NCBI RefSeq assembly: GCF_019649055.1
Contig: NW_026570239.1
Location: forward strand, 558,001 to 622,000
DNA: 64,000 nucleotides
Direction: 5' to 3'
Source of the DNA: Paramacrobiotus metropolitanus
Lineage: Eukaryota; Tardigrada; Eutardigrada; Parachela; Macrobiotidae
A program made the position numbers and the translations under genes. Shown here piece after piece: positions 12,155-23,238 of the stretch. A model generated the notes under the pieces. That model was not told the DNA's origin, did no database searches, and was given only the letters and a program-made list of their open reading frames with translations. Positions within the stretch are counted from its first letter, which is position 1, and every line of letters starts with the position of its first letter.

Positions 12155-12585
12155 AAAAATGATCCGCCTCGGTTGGGTCTGTGCCCGCTTTGGGCACAAA
12201 CCCAGCCGCGGGCTCGCATGATGCACAAGGAGACACTAGATACCCACCATACCTGGTTGCTGGTAATACATAATACTCAGTGGCCGCTAGATGATATGGC
12301 ACCACAGAGTCTGGTGTACGGAAAACTACACACACGCTGCTCGATGTTCTACGCAACGTGTGCGATGTCCGGCGGGGGGAGGCAGCACCCGGATCTAGGA
12401 GTGGTGCCATTTCATCTAGCGGCAACAGTACGTACTGACTCTATATTTCATGTGTAGAAAGAATTTTATGGAAACTACAACTGTATACGTACAGAATTAA
12501 GATTTTCCTAACAAGATCATCACTTTTGGTAAACCGCTTGATCATCACGCGAGTTAAGCGGGCACAAACCCAGCCGCGGGCCGCT
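12155..12585. repeat. Compound inverted-repeat (foldback) element
   Basis: Three symmetric pieces are visible. A hairpin at about 12164-12210 pairs GGTTGGGTCTGTGCCC with GGGCACAAACCCAGCC. The second arm recurs directly near 12560. An inner pair of 25-bp arms at about 12280-12304 and 12402-12426 matches at 23 of 25 positions. This looks like a non-autonomous foldback or MITE-type element. No transposase frame is present and no target-site duplication was identified. Confidence 0.5.
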
Positions 12586-12800
12586 GCACATAATACCAAT
12601 GCAGGTACTCATTACCTGAAGAACGCACCATCGTTGCTGCGACGGCACACAAGCAAAAGCCGGAACATTCCGGTGACACCAGTTAACAGCAGCATTTGCC
12701 AGAGACAAGCTTCGTTAGTTCTTGCAAACGTCCGACGAAACACATCCGCTGGCACATCCCCAGAATAGCGTCGCTCCGACACCGGCGCCGGTTCCGCCAG

Positions 12801-12807
12801 TATATAA
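12801..12807 (+). promoter_or_regulatory. TATA box of the secreted-protein gene
   Basis: TATATAA, 100 bp before the ATG at 12907, followed about 25-30 bp later by CATTCAGCGCAGTCA, which holds a plausible initiator. Spacing fits a TATA-driven start near 12830 and a roughly 75-base leader. Confidence 0.55.
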
Positions 12808-12906
12808 CCGCCGAGACGCTCACCAGCATTCAGCGCAGTCAACTTCTCTCTTGAAAATTTGTTTTCTTCGCAAAATACGCGTCTTTTTTTTCCGTTATCC
12901 GAAACC

Positions 12907-13368
12907 ATGAACTGCATCCTGATGACCCTTCTCCTGGTGGCCAGCGTCAGCGCCAACGTTCTGCGTGAACGCCGACAAGTTACCGGTGGCTCGGCCGGCT
13001 GCACGGCGGAACAGCACGCCACATGCGGTAAGTGTCACCTGACGTAGCATCGGCGTTTTGCAAAACATTCTTCTGACCTTTCCATTTCTCTCAACATGTA
13101 ACACGAACCTTATTAATTTTTCAAAATCGCCGTTTAAAAATAATTATTTTGAACCACTTCTTAATTTGCAGGAATGGCACAGTGTCAGAACAACGGTAAC
13201 TGGAACACCCAGGTGGTCAGTGGCGGAAACAGTGGTGGTGGCGGTCTCCTCAGTCTGGTGCCGATCAACGCTCTCAACGGAGCTGGAGTGCAAGCGCCCA
13301 TCAACGCCAACATCTGCCCACCCGTCTCCGTCTGCAATGCCTGTTTGGCTGCCAATGTTCTTGGTTAA
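12907..13368 (+). CDS. Small secreted protein with six cysteines, two exons
   Basis: Exon 1 is 12907-13027 and exon 2 is 13172-13368, giving 105 residues. The intron is 144 bp with a GTAAGT donor and a TTTGCAG acceptor, phase 1. The start ATG has the context AAACC. Residues 1-16 (MNCILMTLLLVASVSA) form a clear signal peptide. A dibasic RERR follows and could be a processing site. The mature part is glycine- and asparagine-rich with six cysteines in two groups of three (GC, TC and QC, then NIC, SVC and NAC), which could form disulphide bonds. There is a TATA box 100 bp upstream and an AATAAA at 13561. I do not recognise the family. It lies on the opposite strand to the surrounding F-box array and is compositionally unlike it. 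An extracellular or cuticle role is only a guess. Confidence 0.8.
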
Positions 13369-13560
13369 ACGAGTGGCATGCGTTCTTACATAGGTCTCCT
13401 CAATGTATACACGTGGTGTAGTGTACGTGTGATACTGCGGTTCCTCATTATCCGGTTTTCTAAGAACTTTCTAATAGTTATATTGTTATTAGTTGTGTGA
13501 GTGATGGAACTTACTTGTTAGGTTTTCTTTCTGGCCAGCGTTTTTGTGGAGACTGTTCAA

Positions 13561-13566
13561 AATAAA
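13561..13566 (+). terminator. Polyadenylation signal AATAAA
   Basis: AATAAA 193 bp after the stop codon of the small secreted-protein gene. It is the first such hexamer after that stop. Confidence 0.6.
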
Positions 13567-13599
13567 TCGTTGCAAAATTATCGCGCTCGAGTGGTGCCC

Positions 13600-14026
13600 C
13601 AGAATTAGGATGAAACCTGTTGCTTGCATATACAGCAGTTTATTGAAACGATCGAACGTCTATCGGCAACCATGTGCAACAGACCACAGATTGAACCATT
13701 ATTGAACCGTTATTGAACCATGTGCAACAGACCACAGATTAAGCACTCTGCACATAGCATTTTGCCGCTCCATTCTAAGAATTAGGAAAATATGTATTAT
13801 CATAAATGCAGTTAAGTACCTGTAAATAAGGGTTTCTGTTCTCGGAAGATTTATGAACATGGCTAACAATAAGAACGGTTATACTTAAAAGAAAGCTTAG
13901 AATATATTTAAACCGTTTGTTTTATTCAATTTTTTAATTCGACGGATATACAAGATAAGATTTGCACAGCAATCAAATACAGGAGAAAAGCGTCGTCGTG
14001 CATAAAATCAGTACTTTAGGAATATA
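13600..14026. other. Intergenic, with a short local duplication
   Basis: A motif of about 24 bp beginning ACCATGTGCAACAGACC occurs twice between about 13668 and 13741, separated by two near-repeats of TTATTGAACC. Otherwise AT-rich, no gene seen. Confidence 0.5.
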
Positions 14027-14466
14027 ATGTTCGAAAAATTGTGTTTGTTAGCTAATAAAATTTCTCGATTAACCAAAATTCTATTGCTCGTTGTTTGCTG
14101 CAGTAGTGATTATGCCGATATTACAATGCCCAAAGAAGGCTTGACCGCACCCGACGACAGATTACTTAAGGCGGTTAAACTAATTGAAGAAACCGAACAA
14201 CTCATCGGCTTACGGCGTGAAATGGGCAAAAACTCGGAGAACCAACCCGCATTGTACGCAAACTACGCTTTCCATACTACGAGTTGTAATGTATGGTAGT
14301 TTTGCAGTACTTACTTGCTGCCGTTTATCTGTCCGCGCACTGCGCGTACAGATAAACGGCAGCGTACATGGCTTAAAGGCTTTTGACACTAATTATCTGC
14401 GTTTTGTTTTCAGTTCGATTGATAGCGTGCCCAACCCGCAGACAATCACTATTCCATAATGTATGA
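14027..14466 (+). CDS. Predicted small secreted or anchored protein, probably two exons
   Basis: A 90-codon frame begins at ATG 14027. After about 16 mostly polar residues it has a hydrophobic stretch (ILLLVVCCSSDYA) that could be a signal peptide, then a charged region KLIEETEQLIGLRREMGK. The frame as read ends at 14299, but a GTAATG donor after 14285 and a TTTTCAG acceptor before 14414 join in phase 1 to a short exon ending at TGA 14464-14466, giving 103 residues. AATAAA overlaps that stop (14466-14471), which favours the spliced form. The intron contains a perfect 16-bp hairpin. I do not recognise the family, and the splice choice is uncertain. Confidence 0.45.
14317..14363. repeat. Perfect 16-bp hairpin
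   Basis: Arms GCTGCCGTTTATCTGT (14317-14332) and its exact reverse complement (14348-14363), with a 15-base GC-rich loop that itself contains GCGC on both sides. It falls inside the proposed intron of the preceding gene. Confidence 0.8.
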
Positions 14467-14801
14467 ATAAACCCGTAAAGCTGGGTTTGGTCGTCCCTTG
14501 AGTTGAAGTAATTGGGATGCCGCTATATAGCGTACTGCATTTTACGTCTGCCGATGATAACAGTTTGGACACAGTAACTAACCCATTTTCAATGCTGGAA
14601 AAAATGTTCAGTCTTGGTTAACTGTGGCTAACCGATTGCAACTTTCAACTACTGTACTTCTGGTTAACCGCCAGAAATTTTGTCGTAAAATTTCAGCAGA
14701 CTCATAGCTTCAACCGATGCAGTTTAAGCAATTAAACCGTTTAGCCAAAATTTAAGTTAATTTAAATAATACGCTATTAACAAGAACTCTTTGGACAAGC
14801 A

Positions 14802-17800
14802 TTATCTAGTAGTTGGCAGTCGTTCGGTCGACCTAACGATAGGTCGCCGATGAAACGGTCGCAGATTAAACTGCGCTTGCGACAGCATGGTTAAGTGCAG
14901 TACCCACAGCGTCAGCGTTGACAACGTTTTTATATCTAACTGACGCAGATCTTGCCCGCTCCAGCCAGGCTTCCCACGGTAGCGGTTTGTCGGACGGGGA
15001 TCATTGCTCTGATAGGTCTCTAGTATCTACAAACAACAGTATAAAGACTACGCGCCTAGGTTTATTTCGAACTAAGGGAAAATCCTACCCGTTTAATGGT
15101 GGCACAGTTGTCCGACGCTACATTCAGCCGCGCTTCCTTCGCAATCCACCGTCCCAAACCGTCGATATTCAGCGGAATCCGATGTTCCGGCCACAACAAA
15201 TGGCGCTCCAGCAACGCATACAAATCCGTCCGCAGATTCCACCCCATATCAGGGTAGGTGGTGACGTCACTGACCACAACACACTCGTTCTGTTCATCGC
15301 CAATACCACACAAGCGGCAGTTGCGCCAGACGATGCGCTCGACGGCGGCCTCAGCTTCCGCCCACGTTTTCGCCAAAAGCCTTACTTCCGCCGGGAGGCG
15401 GTCATCACCTAGTTCCCAGCGGCAGCGGTGGAACACCACCTATTAAAAAAAGTTCCGGGCTATCTACAGAAATTTTCAGGAAGAACGGTTGTTAGCTTGC
15501 CCTTACTGCCTAAAAATAACAGTACAGTAGTAACTCGCCAAAAATTGAGCAATATATATACTGTACTAATAATACAATAGTCGCAGTGTCGAATTTTATT
15601 TCTCCATAGTTCTGTTTGATTATAATAAATATAAAATAACTGAATTTCAGTCAAATCTGAGGTAAAATTTCCCTTTTTCGGGATAGGGCGACATTCTAGC
15701 ATCGGAATTTTAACCTGGCCGAGGAAACTGTAGCCCAAAACTCTTTTGAACCATAGCAAAGCAACCGAATGCCCAGCACACACACACAATCCTACGGAGA
15801 TTTTACCACACAGCGCACCCAGCGCATTTTCAGTACATGCCTGCAACTTTCTCTGGCGGTTACCGTGTTGCTGGACCACAGCGCTGATCAAGCGCAAGCA
15901 GTCGCCGAGTTCCTGTAGCATCATGCTTTGCCTGGCGTTGGTAATGACGACCACCTCCGTGGCGGCGGTTAAATACTTGATAATGCCCATGGCTCCGGAG
16001 CAGCCTGCTGTGCCGGCGTCATCAAAGGTCAGTGTCAGGCGCTGGCGGTCATCATCCTGCTTCATGATCGCGTCCCAGAGCGGGCTGACGCGGCGGTAGA
16101 ACGGTCGCTCGTTCATGCCGAAACAGGAAAGAATCTCTCGCATGAGTTCCGGTGGGAATGCGGCGGTCAGAATTGGAGGTTCACTCTACGAAAGCTTACT
16201 TTACTGCTTGCCTGCATTTGTTCATTGGTTGGGCACTATCGGGCCATGTACGTTGTATGAGACCATCAACGATTACGTATCAAAGGATTAGAGTGCGTAC
16301 ACGTTTTAACCGTTCTAGCAGTAGTGGGGTCTTTCTGGGACTTACGGAATTGCAAAAATCCTGAAAAATTAGTCTGAAAATGTTTTATTTGGTCAAACCA
16401 TAATGTTTGACTGTATAATTTTTAGTTCTATCCTTACTATCTAAAGTCAAGCAAAATTTGACCAACGGTCATGGCTGTGGCATATGGGGGAGATTTGCAC
16501 CCCAGTTGTGATTGCATCAGCCGTAATTGTCACTACTTATCACCCCGTTCATAAAAAAATAAATAAATATATTCTTTTTATGCAGCCTTGTTCTTACTAT
16601 GAAATAAAATTATGGGAAGCAAGATAGGACCGAAATACCATAAAACTGCACCAGAACATTCAAGATCCTCTTCAAGCGCACAAAGCTGACCATGCAACCA
16701 CTTTGCGAGCGAGCGCGCATCTGCCAACGTTGCTCTTCACTCGAGGCGGTTGTGAGCTACATGCCCAAAATGCCCCCGTACCCCGTAGTTGTGGAAGCTG
16801 CCACCGTTGTTCTGTGATAGAACGGTTACTACAGATTGTATAAAGCCTGTGTATGAAACGTGAACGCGCTCATACAGCGTGCCTGCACCTGCGGTCAACA
16901 TGAATAAATAGTCAAATGCAGGCTACCAGTACTTACACTAATTCCGAGCTGGTTTTCGGGAGGTATCCACTGATCGTCGTTGAAGGTCCAGCCAGCCTGT
17001 AGCCGCCGCATCTTCTCCGCTTTGGCCAGTTCACATACCCGATTCTATAACTTACAAACGCAACGTCTCTTATGCGGCAAAACTGTGGGTCGCAAGTCCG
17101 AAATCAATAACTTAAAATACGTGTACGGTGATAGGAAAACACGATTTTTAAAATATTCAAGTGTAGCAGCTTCTAAATTTGGGTTACTGCAATTGGATGA
17201 TAAAACAAAAAGTATAATAGTTACTGTAGATTAACCGTACTAGATCGCCTTCTGATAATGGCGTCGGTTTCGCGGGCCCACCGCTGTTCTGCAGATACAG
17301 TAGGCTGCCATTTTGTACACACGTCGGATACGCTGCGCAGCCAGGCAGCGATATCAGCATTTCCATCCACAGATTCCACAGCGCCGGGTCCACCGGCAGT
17401 CTTGCTGTATATTCTGGCGGGAGGGTACACACTCGTACGACGTAGTCCTCCACCCGGACTCTGTGTGTCGCGCCCCAGTCGCGGGGCATCCGTCGCACCA
17501 TCAGGGCGCTGGCGTACATATTCACGAAACTCTGACCGAACTGGACTCGGATGTAAGCATATTTACTCCATAGGACGCGCCGCACCAGAAACACGGCACG
17601 ATACCACGTCCACGGGCGGTCGGCGGCGGTCCGCGCAAGTACCTGAAAGTTAGCCGGAGACGAAGGAGTGTTTTGCCAATTTTTAAACTCTTCGTCCCAG
17701 TCGCTGAAGGGTGCGGAACGCTGCTGTCGGGAACTCAGACAGTGCTGCGCTCTCTTCAGATCGACGACCTGGGCGCGACGGCCGGGAACGCCGAAATCCA

Positions 17801-17966
17801 CGAGGAGACCGCGGCGGAGGGTATTGATGACCACACCGCGCTCGAGGAGTCCATCGGAGTTCTTCACATCCACCGCGTTCCATTGGTAGATGTCGGTGCC
17901 GGGAAAAATCTCACAGGGAAACGAAGAATCTGAGCAATCAAACGATCGGATAACGTTGTTGCACAT
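14802..17966 (-). CDS. U3: intact F-box array gene, five exons
   Basis: Minus strand, 584 residues from exons 17966-17241, 17044-16937, 16185-15841, 15439-15089 and 15026-14802. The N-terminal 242 residues are the orphan exon 1 module (DIYQWNAVDV, VDFGVPGRRAQ, RTAADRPWTWYRAVFLV, DPALWNLWMEML). The F-box-like stretch FPPELMREILSCFGMNERPF lies at about residues 288-307, and the third block contains WRNCRLCGIGDE. Exon 4 ends at TAA 14802-14804. All frames are open. Two features are unlike the siblings. Its F-box exon is split by an extra 751-bp intron (16186-16936), joining phase 0 between QLGIS and SEPPIL with a GTAAGT donor. Its next donor reads GCATGT rather than GT. A GC-AG intron is acceptable but weaker. 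If F-box-like, it should act as a Skp1-binding adaptor; the substrate is unknown. Confidence 0.7.
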
Positions 17967-19688
17967 CGTCGCATCACAGACCCAGATTCAGGTTTACTGC
18001 ATCGAAAAGTCTACACGAAGAGTAGGATATAGATTATACGCATTTGCAGTCGGATAGAGATTGTATGGAAAGAAGGACTGCAGTACTTTGCCAAGCGTTC
18101 TATTTCTGGGTAGAAAGTTGCTGCTCACAGACGCCAGATTCTCTAGCACTGTTGTTTGTACCATCCCTATTCGGATTTCATACGACTACGTCGTATTTCA
18201 CATCAGGACTTTCTGCAAGCAAAAATCGTGATACGAAGATAATGCAGTGCATAGGCAAATTTAACTCGCTTGGGCGCGAGGGGCACTGGGAATCCACTGG
18301 GAATCCATCCAGAAATTATATAAAAACAGTAAACATCAAGAGTTTCTTTGAAAAACAGTTCTTGGAGCATGGTCTGTTATTTAATGAATAAGCGTGCTTA
18401 CTAACTCGATTGGATATTGTAGAACAAGATGCTTATTTCGCGCGGAGCGCAAAGCAAACAGTCGGTTTTACTGCATAAATCGCTAGAAATTCAATAATAA
18501 CTAGTAATGTATACGGTTTTATGCAAAATTGGTGGCAATTTTTAGGCAGTACTGTTTTGAAGTACCCATTTTTTGAAAAATTCCTTGGGGGGGGGGGTGA
18601 TACGTGCACCCCCCCCCTTTTAAATTAGTCCCTGAATTGCAGCGCAGTGCCTGCTGCTCAGTCAAGAGAAGTAAACTGTGGTGTTCCGTTGGAATACGCA
18701 CAGTTAATACTGTACTGAAAATTCCGTCCGTCAAACCGTTCCGGGACCGTTACCGTACTAGGCTGTACCTGCAGCGGTCTTGCGGGTAATTTATAGGAAG
18801 TAATTCCGTAGAGAACAAACGTCTGCTACTCGGACTCGGAGACTCGGGAACGAGACCACCTTGCAGGACGCCTCCGGAAAGCAGCCTGTTGCGCTAAATG
18901 ATATACTGTAATTATACTCGTACTATGCTTTAGCGTAAGGTTGTGGATATTCAGCACTATGGCATTGATTGCTGGATATGGATATAATGGAATATATCCA
19001 TGAATATAATTATCCAATATCAATGTCCAATTGTCCATACAACTATATATCCGCAAATATTAGATCGAAGGGTTGGGATATGGATATTATAATAATTATC
19101 AGGATACGATATTGGATATGAAATATCCTTAGTATGGCTAGTTTACAGGAGAAAGCAAACACGTTCTCTGGAACGTGCTCTCTCTTGATGGCAAAATCTG
19201 ACAGAAACAGCCACGCTGCGTACTACTGGCAATCTGCCTAGTAGTGCCTACTCCTACCGTAGTCACACTGCCTACAGACGCCTACATCACACACGCTGGC
19301 TCAATCGTTTCAGTCTGACTTGTGCGACTGAGCCAAGAGAGAAACATCGGGTAGACGCCGAAACAACACTGCAACAGATAAGCGGAGTTAAACGTACGTA
19401 CAACCCCGCTAAAAATTTTTACCGGCTGGTATGCGGTTACTAACCGCTGGCGATGCAAACAGTGATACAGCGATGTTTGAATGCGGTTTCGTTAAGAACA
19501 CCTAGTGTCTTTCTTGATTTTTTTCTTATAAAACTCCATACCATTTCCATTTTTCCCTCCTGTTTTCATTTCATATGATAAGTTTCCATACCCATAAGCT
19601 GAAAAATAGCGATTACAAGTAGCGAGGATTAGCACAATGTAATTAAGCAGCGAGCGAGGTGGAGAATAGTAATTAGGCAAAAAAAGCC
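17967..19688. other. Non-coding region between U3 and U4
   Basis: No gene supported. Near 18587-18619 an 11-G run and a 10-C run face each other across a short TGATACGTGCA spacer. Around 18960-19130 there is AT-rich, loosely repetitive GGATAT sequence. The ORFs here are shadows. Confidence 0.5.
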
Positions 19689-22433
19689 CTACAATGTCCA
19701 TCTCAGCTGTTCACCGGCGAGGTCCATTGTCGTGCCAAATAACAACGTCGCCGTGCGACCGCCAGGACCAATATAAAGTACCCACAATGTCAACGCAGAA
19801 AGTGCCGTCATGTTTCAGTTGCTCGTTCAACGATGGGCTGTGATTTTGTTGCACGTCTGGGCCAGCAGTTTCAAATCTGTGCTGATGCGGATGTCAGCTA
19901 AATCCCGGCGACAATGGTTGACCACCACCTGTCAAAAGAAAGGGTGTACGCCAGCCGCCGGGGTGCCTAACAAAGTTTCTGACCCATGTATGTTTAAAAA
20001 TGCTATATAAATTCTGAAAAAAATGAGAAATTTTAATTCGGCGTAATAATGATCGTGACTTTTATGTGCGTTTGTCACGGTTTGTGCGTGACCTTAAAAA
20101 AATGTTCAGTCAATAAGGAAGCGTTTCTCGCACCTATATACCATTTTAAATTGATACCATGTACAGATACTGAGTTACAGCAAGTCATCCACGTACTGTA
20201 TAATATATAATTGAAGTTCGGAATCCGCCTTTCTGTCTGCAAATTATTATTTCAGTTATGATTGCTGAACAGAAGGAATTTAAGAAAAGCACTCTTCTGT
20301 TACGAAAATAAAAAAGGAAAAACAAGCGCTCAAAATTTTTCAAATGATATTTTGACTGTTCAAAGGATCTTTGAAGACCCGACCGGTTGGGCCGCCGAAA
20401 CTGTTTTATCACCGGAAAACAAAATATAAACGAAAAATAGTGCGAGCGTCAGTTTCACGAAGATTCTAACGAACACCGGAACCCGCGCAGATTACCTGCA
20501 ACTTCCGCAGGCGGTTGCCGCACTGCTCATACACCGCGCTGATCAGGTGCAAACAGTCGCTGAGTTCCTGGAGCGTTGAGGATTTGTTGGCGTCGATTAA
20601 GACGACCATCTCCGTGGTGGCGGCTAAACATTGGACGATGCACGTGCCCACTGAGCAAGCTGATGCGCTGGGGTTGTCGAAGTTGAGCGTCAAATATGGC
20701 CCATTGTCTATTTGGTTGATGAGATCGTTCCACAGCGGACTCACTCGGCGGCAGAACGGTTGTTCGTTCAAAGCCAAGCAGGACAAGATTTCTTGCAAGA
20801 GTTCCGGTGGGAGCGCCGCGGCCGTTTGGAGTTTTTCCAGTGCCGCTTCTCCATGCAGATGGGAAGGAAAACTGGCCGCGAGTTCATTTTCTTCTGGCGT
20901 TGTCCAGTGACCTTCGGCGTTCTGTAGGCGTCCGGTCATCCGCGCTTCGGCGATTTTAATCAGCCGATTCTGTTAATTACAAGCACAACTAGTTACGCAT
21001 TTAGAGAGAACATAGGAGAAACGGTCAACTAAGTTTCCGAAGGAGAAAATCAGTATTGCTGCTTGCGTTCAGGAGACCTTCTGTATCGGTAGGAGGCTGG
21101 ATGAAGTGTATTATGTGTTGAAATAACATACTGCGTGATATAGCGTTCAACCAATGTGCATTCGTGTAACCCAAAAAAGTCTTAGACTTCCAAACTAGTT
21201 TCGTCCCAAGGCAATAGTTCTACAGTGTAGCGGCATTTCTGTGTCCTTTGGCTTTAGAAACATGACAAAATCATATGACTATGGCATAATCACGTCATTT
21301 TGCCACCCTGCTGCACTGCCAACTGTTCAAACGCGGGGATGGTTGAGCAGCAAGTGCTGCCGGAAGTCGAAGCAGATAACTGTGCTGGCAGAAAAAATAT
21401 ACTCAACTGTTATAACTTTTAACTGTAATAAGAAGAGATACCTATTCTGACAACGTAGCCGCAGAAAATTATTTATCATAACTGCCGCCAAATTCGTTTG
21501 CATACGGTGCTTCTCTGATGCATCACCTGACTCCTACATAGTTTCTGATGCGAAAAATATCGCATTAGAAAATTATAGCGAATGATGATTAGTCACAAAC
21601 AAATTTTTGACGCTTACAGTTCAACTAACTCGAAGCAACAAGCTTGTCAAAGTGAATTATTCAGCGTAATAAGATCTACAAATTATGGGGTATGGCCGTA
21701 CCAGTTCCTCCTTTGATACTGGCGTTATGTTCGTCAGAGTCCGCGTATACAGCGTGTATCTAGGCTGAAAATACACCAAGCAATCATTGTGCACGCAGAT
21801 GGGATACGCACTGTGTCCAGACATCAGCCCGTCTGCCCACAGACTCCACAACGCCGGCTCCACAGGCCGTTCCACCCGATACTTCCACGGCAGCATGCAC
21901 GTTCGCGTAATGTAATCACCCGCGACCACAGCGCGCAGCGCCCTTTCCTGGTGCGCCAACCGAATCAACACGGCCCTAACGTATTTGGTTACCACTTTCC
22001 CATCGATGGAAATCCCAATGTAGGCATACTTATTCCACAGAATCTGCCGCAACAGGAACACCGCCGGGTACCATGTCCACGGGCGGTCGGCGGCCGTCCG
22101 TGCGAGCACTTGAAAGGTCTCAGGGGAGGCGGGCTGCTTCAACGCCCCGAAGAATTCCTGGTCCCAGTTGTCGGCGGGGGCGTAATGGTTCTGCCGGGAA
22201 CTGAGACAGTGGATGGCGTTTTTGTATTTGACCATCTCCGAGCGCCGACCGGGCACGCCGAAATCCACGATCACACCGCTGTGGAGAGTATTAGTGATCA
22301 GACCGCGCTCCAGAAATCCGTCGACATTCTCCACATCCACTGCGTTCCATTGGTAGATATCGGTGCCGGGATAAACCTCACAGCGAGGCGATGAGTCGGC
22401 ATAATCAAACGATCGTGTTCCGTTGCTGCACAT
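19689..22433 (-). pseudogene. U4: F-box array gene with collapsed 3' end
   Basis: Exon 1 (22433-21702, 244 codons, ATG context MCSNGTRSFDYAD) and exon 2 (20969-20496, 158 codons, PPELLQEILSCLALNEQPFC) are open with good donors (GTACGG and GTAATC). The 3' end is damaged. An acceptor at 19929-19930 leads into about 35 codons resembling the start of exon 3 (VVVNHCRRDL, KLLAQT), then two TGA stops, then directly a piece of exon 4 (SALTLWVL) ending at 19689. Some 240 bp of exon 3, the intron and the start of exon 4 are therefore missing. A shortened protein with only exon 1 and the F-box region could still be made. The ORF extension to 22475 starts with TTG, so I start at 22433. Confidence 0.7.
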
Positions 22434-23238
22434 CTTTGTTTGAGAAGCGCAACCGAAGGTTGACGTCTGCCACAATGAATATATATTGAAAGAAACAGTG
22501 GCCCTCGTATATTGATTACGAAGCTACACCGTATATTGATTATAACAAAAGTTTATAGCCACAATTTTGCTGCGGTTGGTGCTTTTAGAAAAGCAATCCT
22601 TTCGATAAGCAATGCACTGGCGCAGTGGTTCCTGAATAAAGAAATACTTCTATGTCAACTTTTTCGTCCACAAGTCTATCTGTGACTGCTATCCACACCT
22701 CTATAAAGCTGGCGTGCCATGTGCTGCTGGTAGAAATTACTTAAGACAAAAGGCAGTGCAATGAATGCAGCAGTCTGCCTGCTTCTCTATCTCGCTTCCC
22801 CGCAGAGCTCTGCTACAGTTAACCAGAGGAGAGCAGAGAAGTGGGAATGATTGGCAGCATATGCTGCCGCCTTCAAATTTCACCGGCCGAACAGGAAGTG
22901 CACTCTCGTCTACAAAATGAATGCTTAAATCAAAATCAGCTTCCTCGTGAAGAGGACGGTGCCCATCCAGCTAAATAGTGACCAAGCCGAGTGATGAAAT
23001 CGCAAGTAAATGTACAAGGACTGCCGTACTGGTCAAACACCGTCGAAAGTGCTGTTTTTCGCGTAACAAACATCTGCATACTGTCTTCCGCGCATTATAC
23101 CGGGTTCTAGGTATTTTTATAATCGTTCTAATAACGTTCAATAGCACGATATTTTTAGTTCGAACAGCAAAAAACCTGTTTAGTACATACAGTGATGCGA
23201 GTACTTTAACCATTCCCAGTAGAATATGTAACGCAACA
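22434..23238. other. Non-coding region between U4 and U5
   Basis: Upstream region of U4 and downstream region of U5. Nothing recognised; the two opposed open frames at about 22971-23286 are mirror images of AT-rich sequence with no splice context. Confidence 0.45.

Noticed and set aside
13040-13393. ORF 13058-13393 overlapping the secreted-protein gene
   Set aside because: It runs from the intron into exon 2 in the wrong frame; the signal peptide and splice phase support the other frame.
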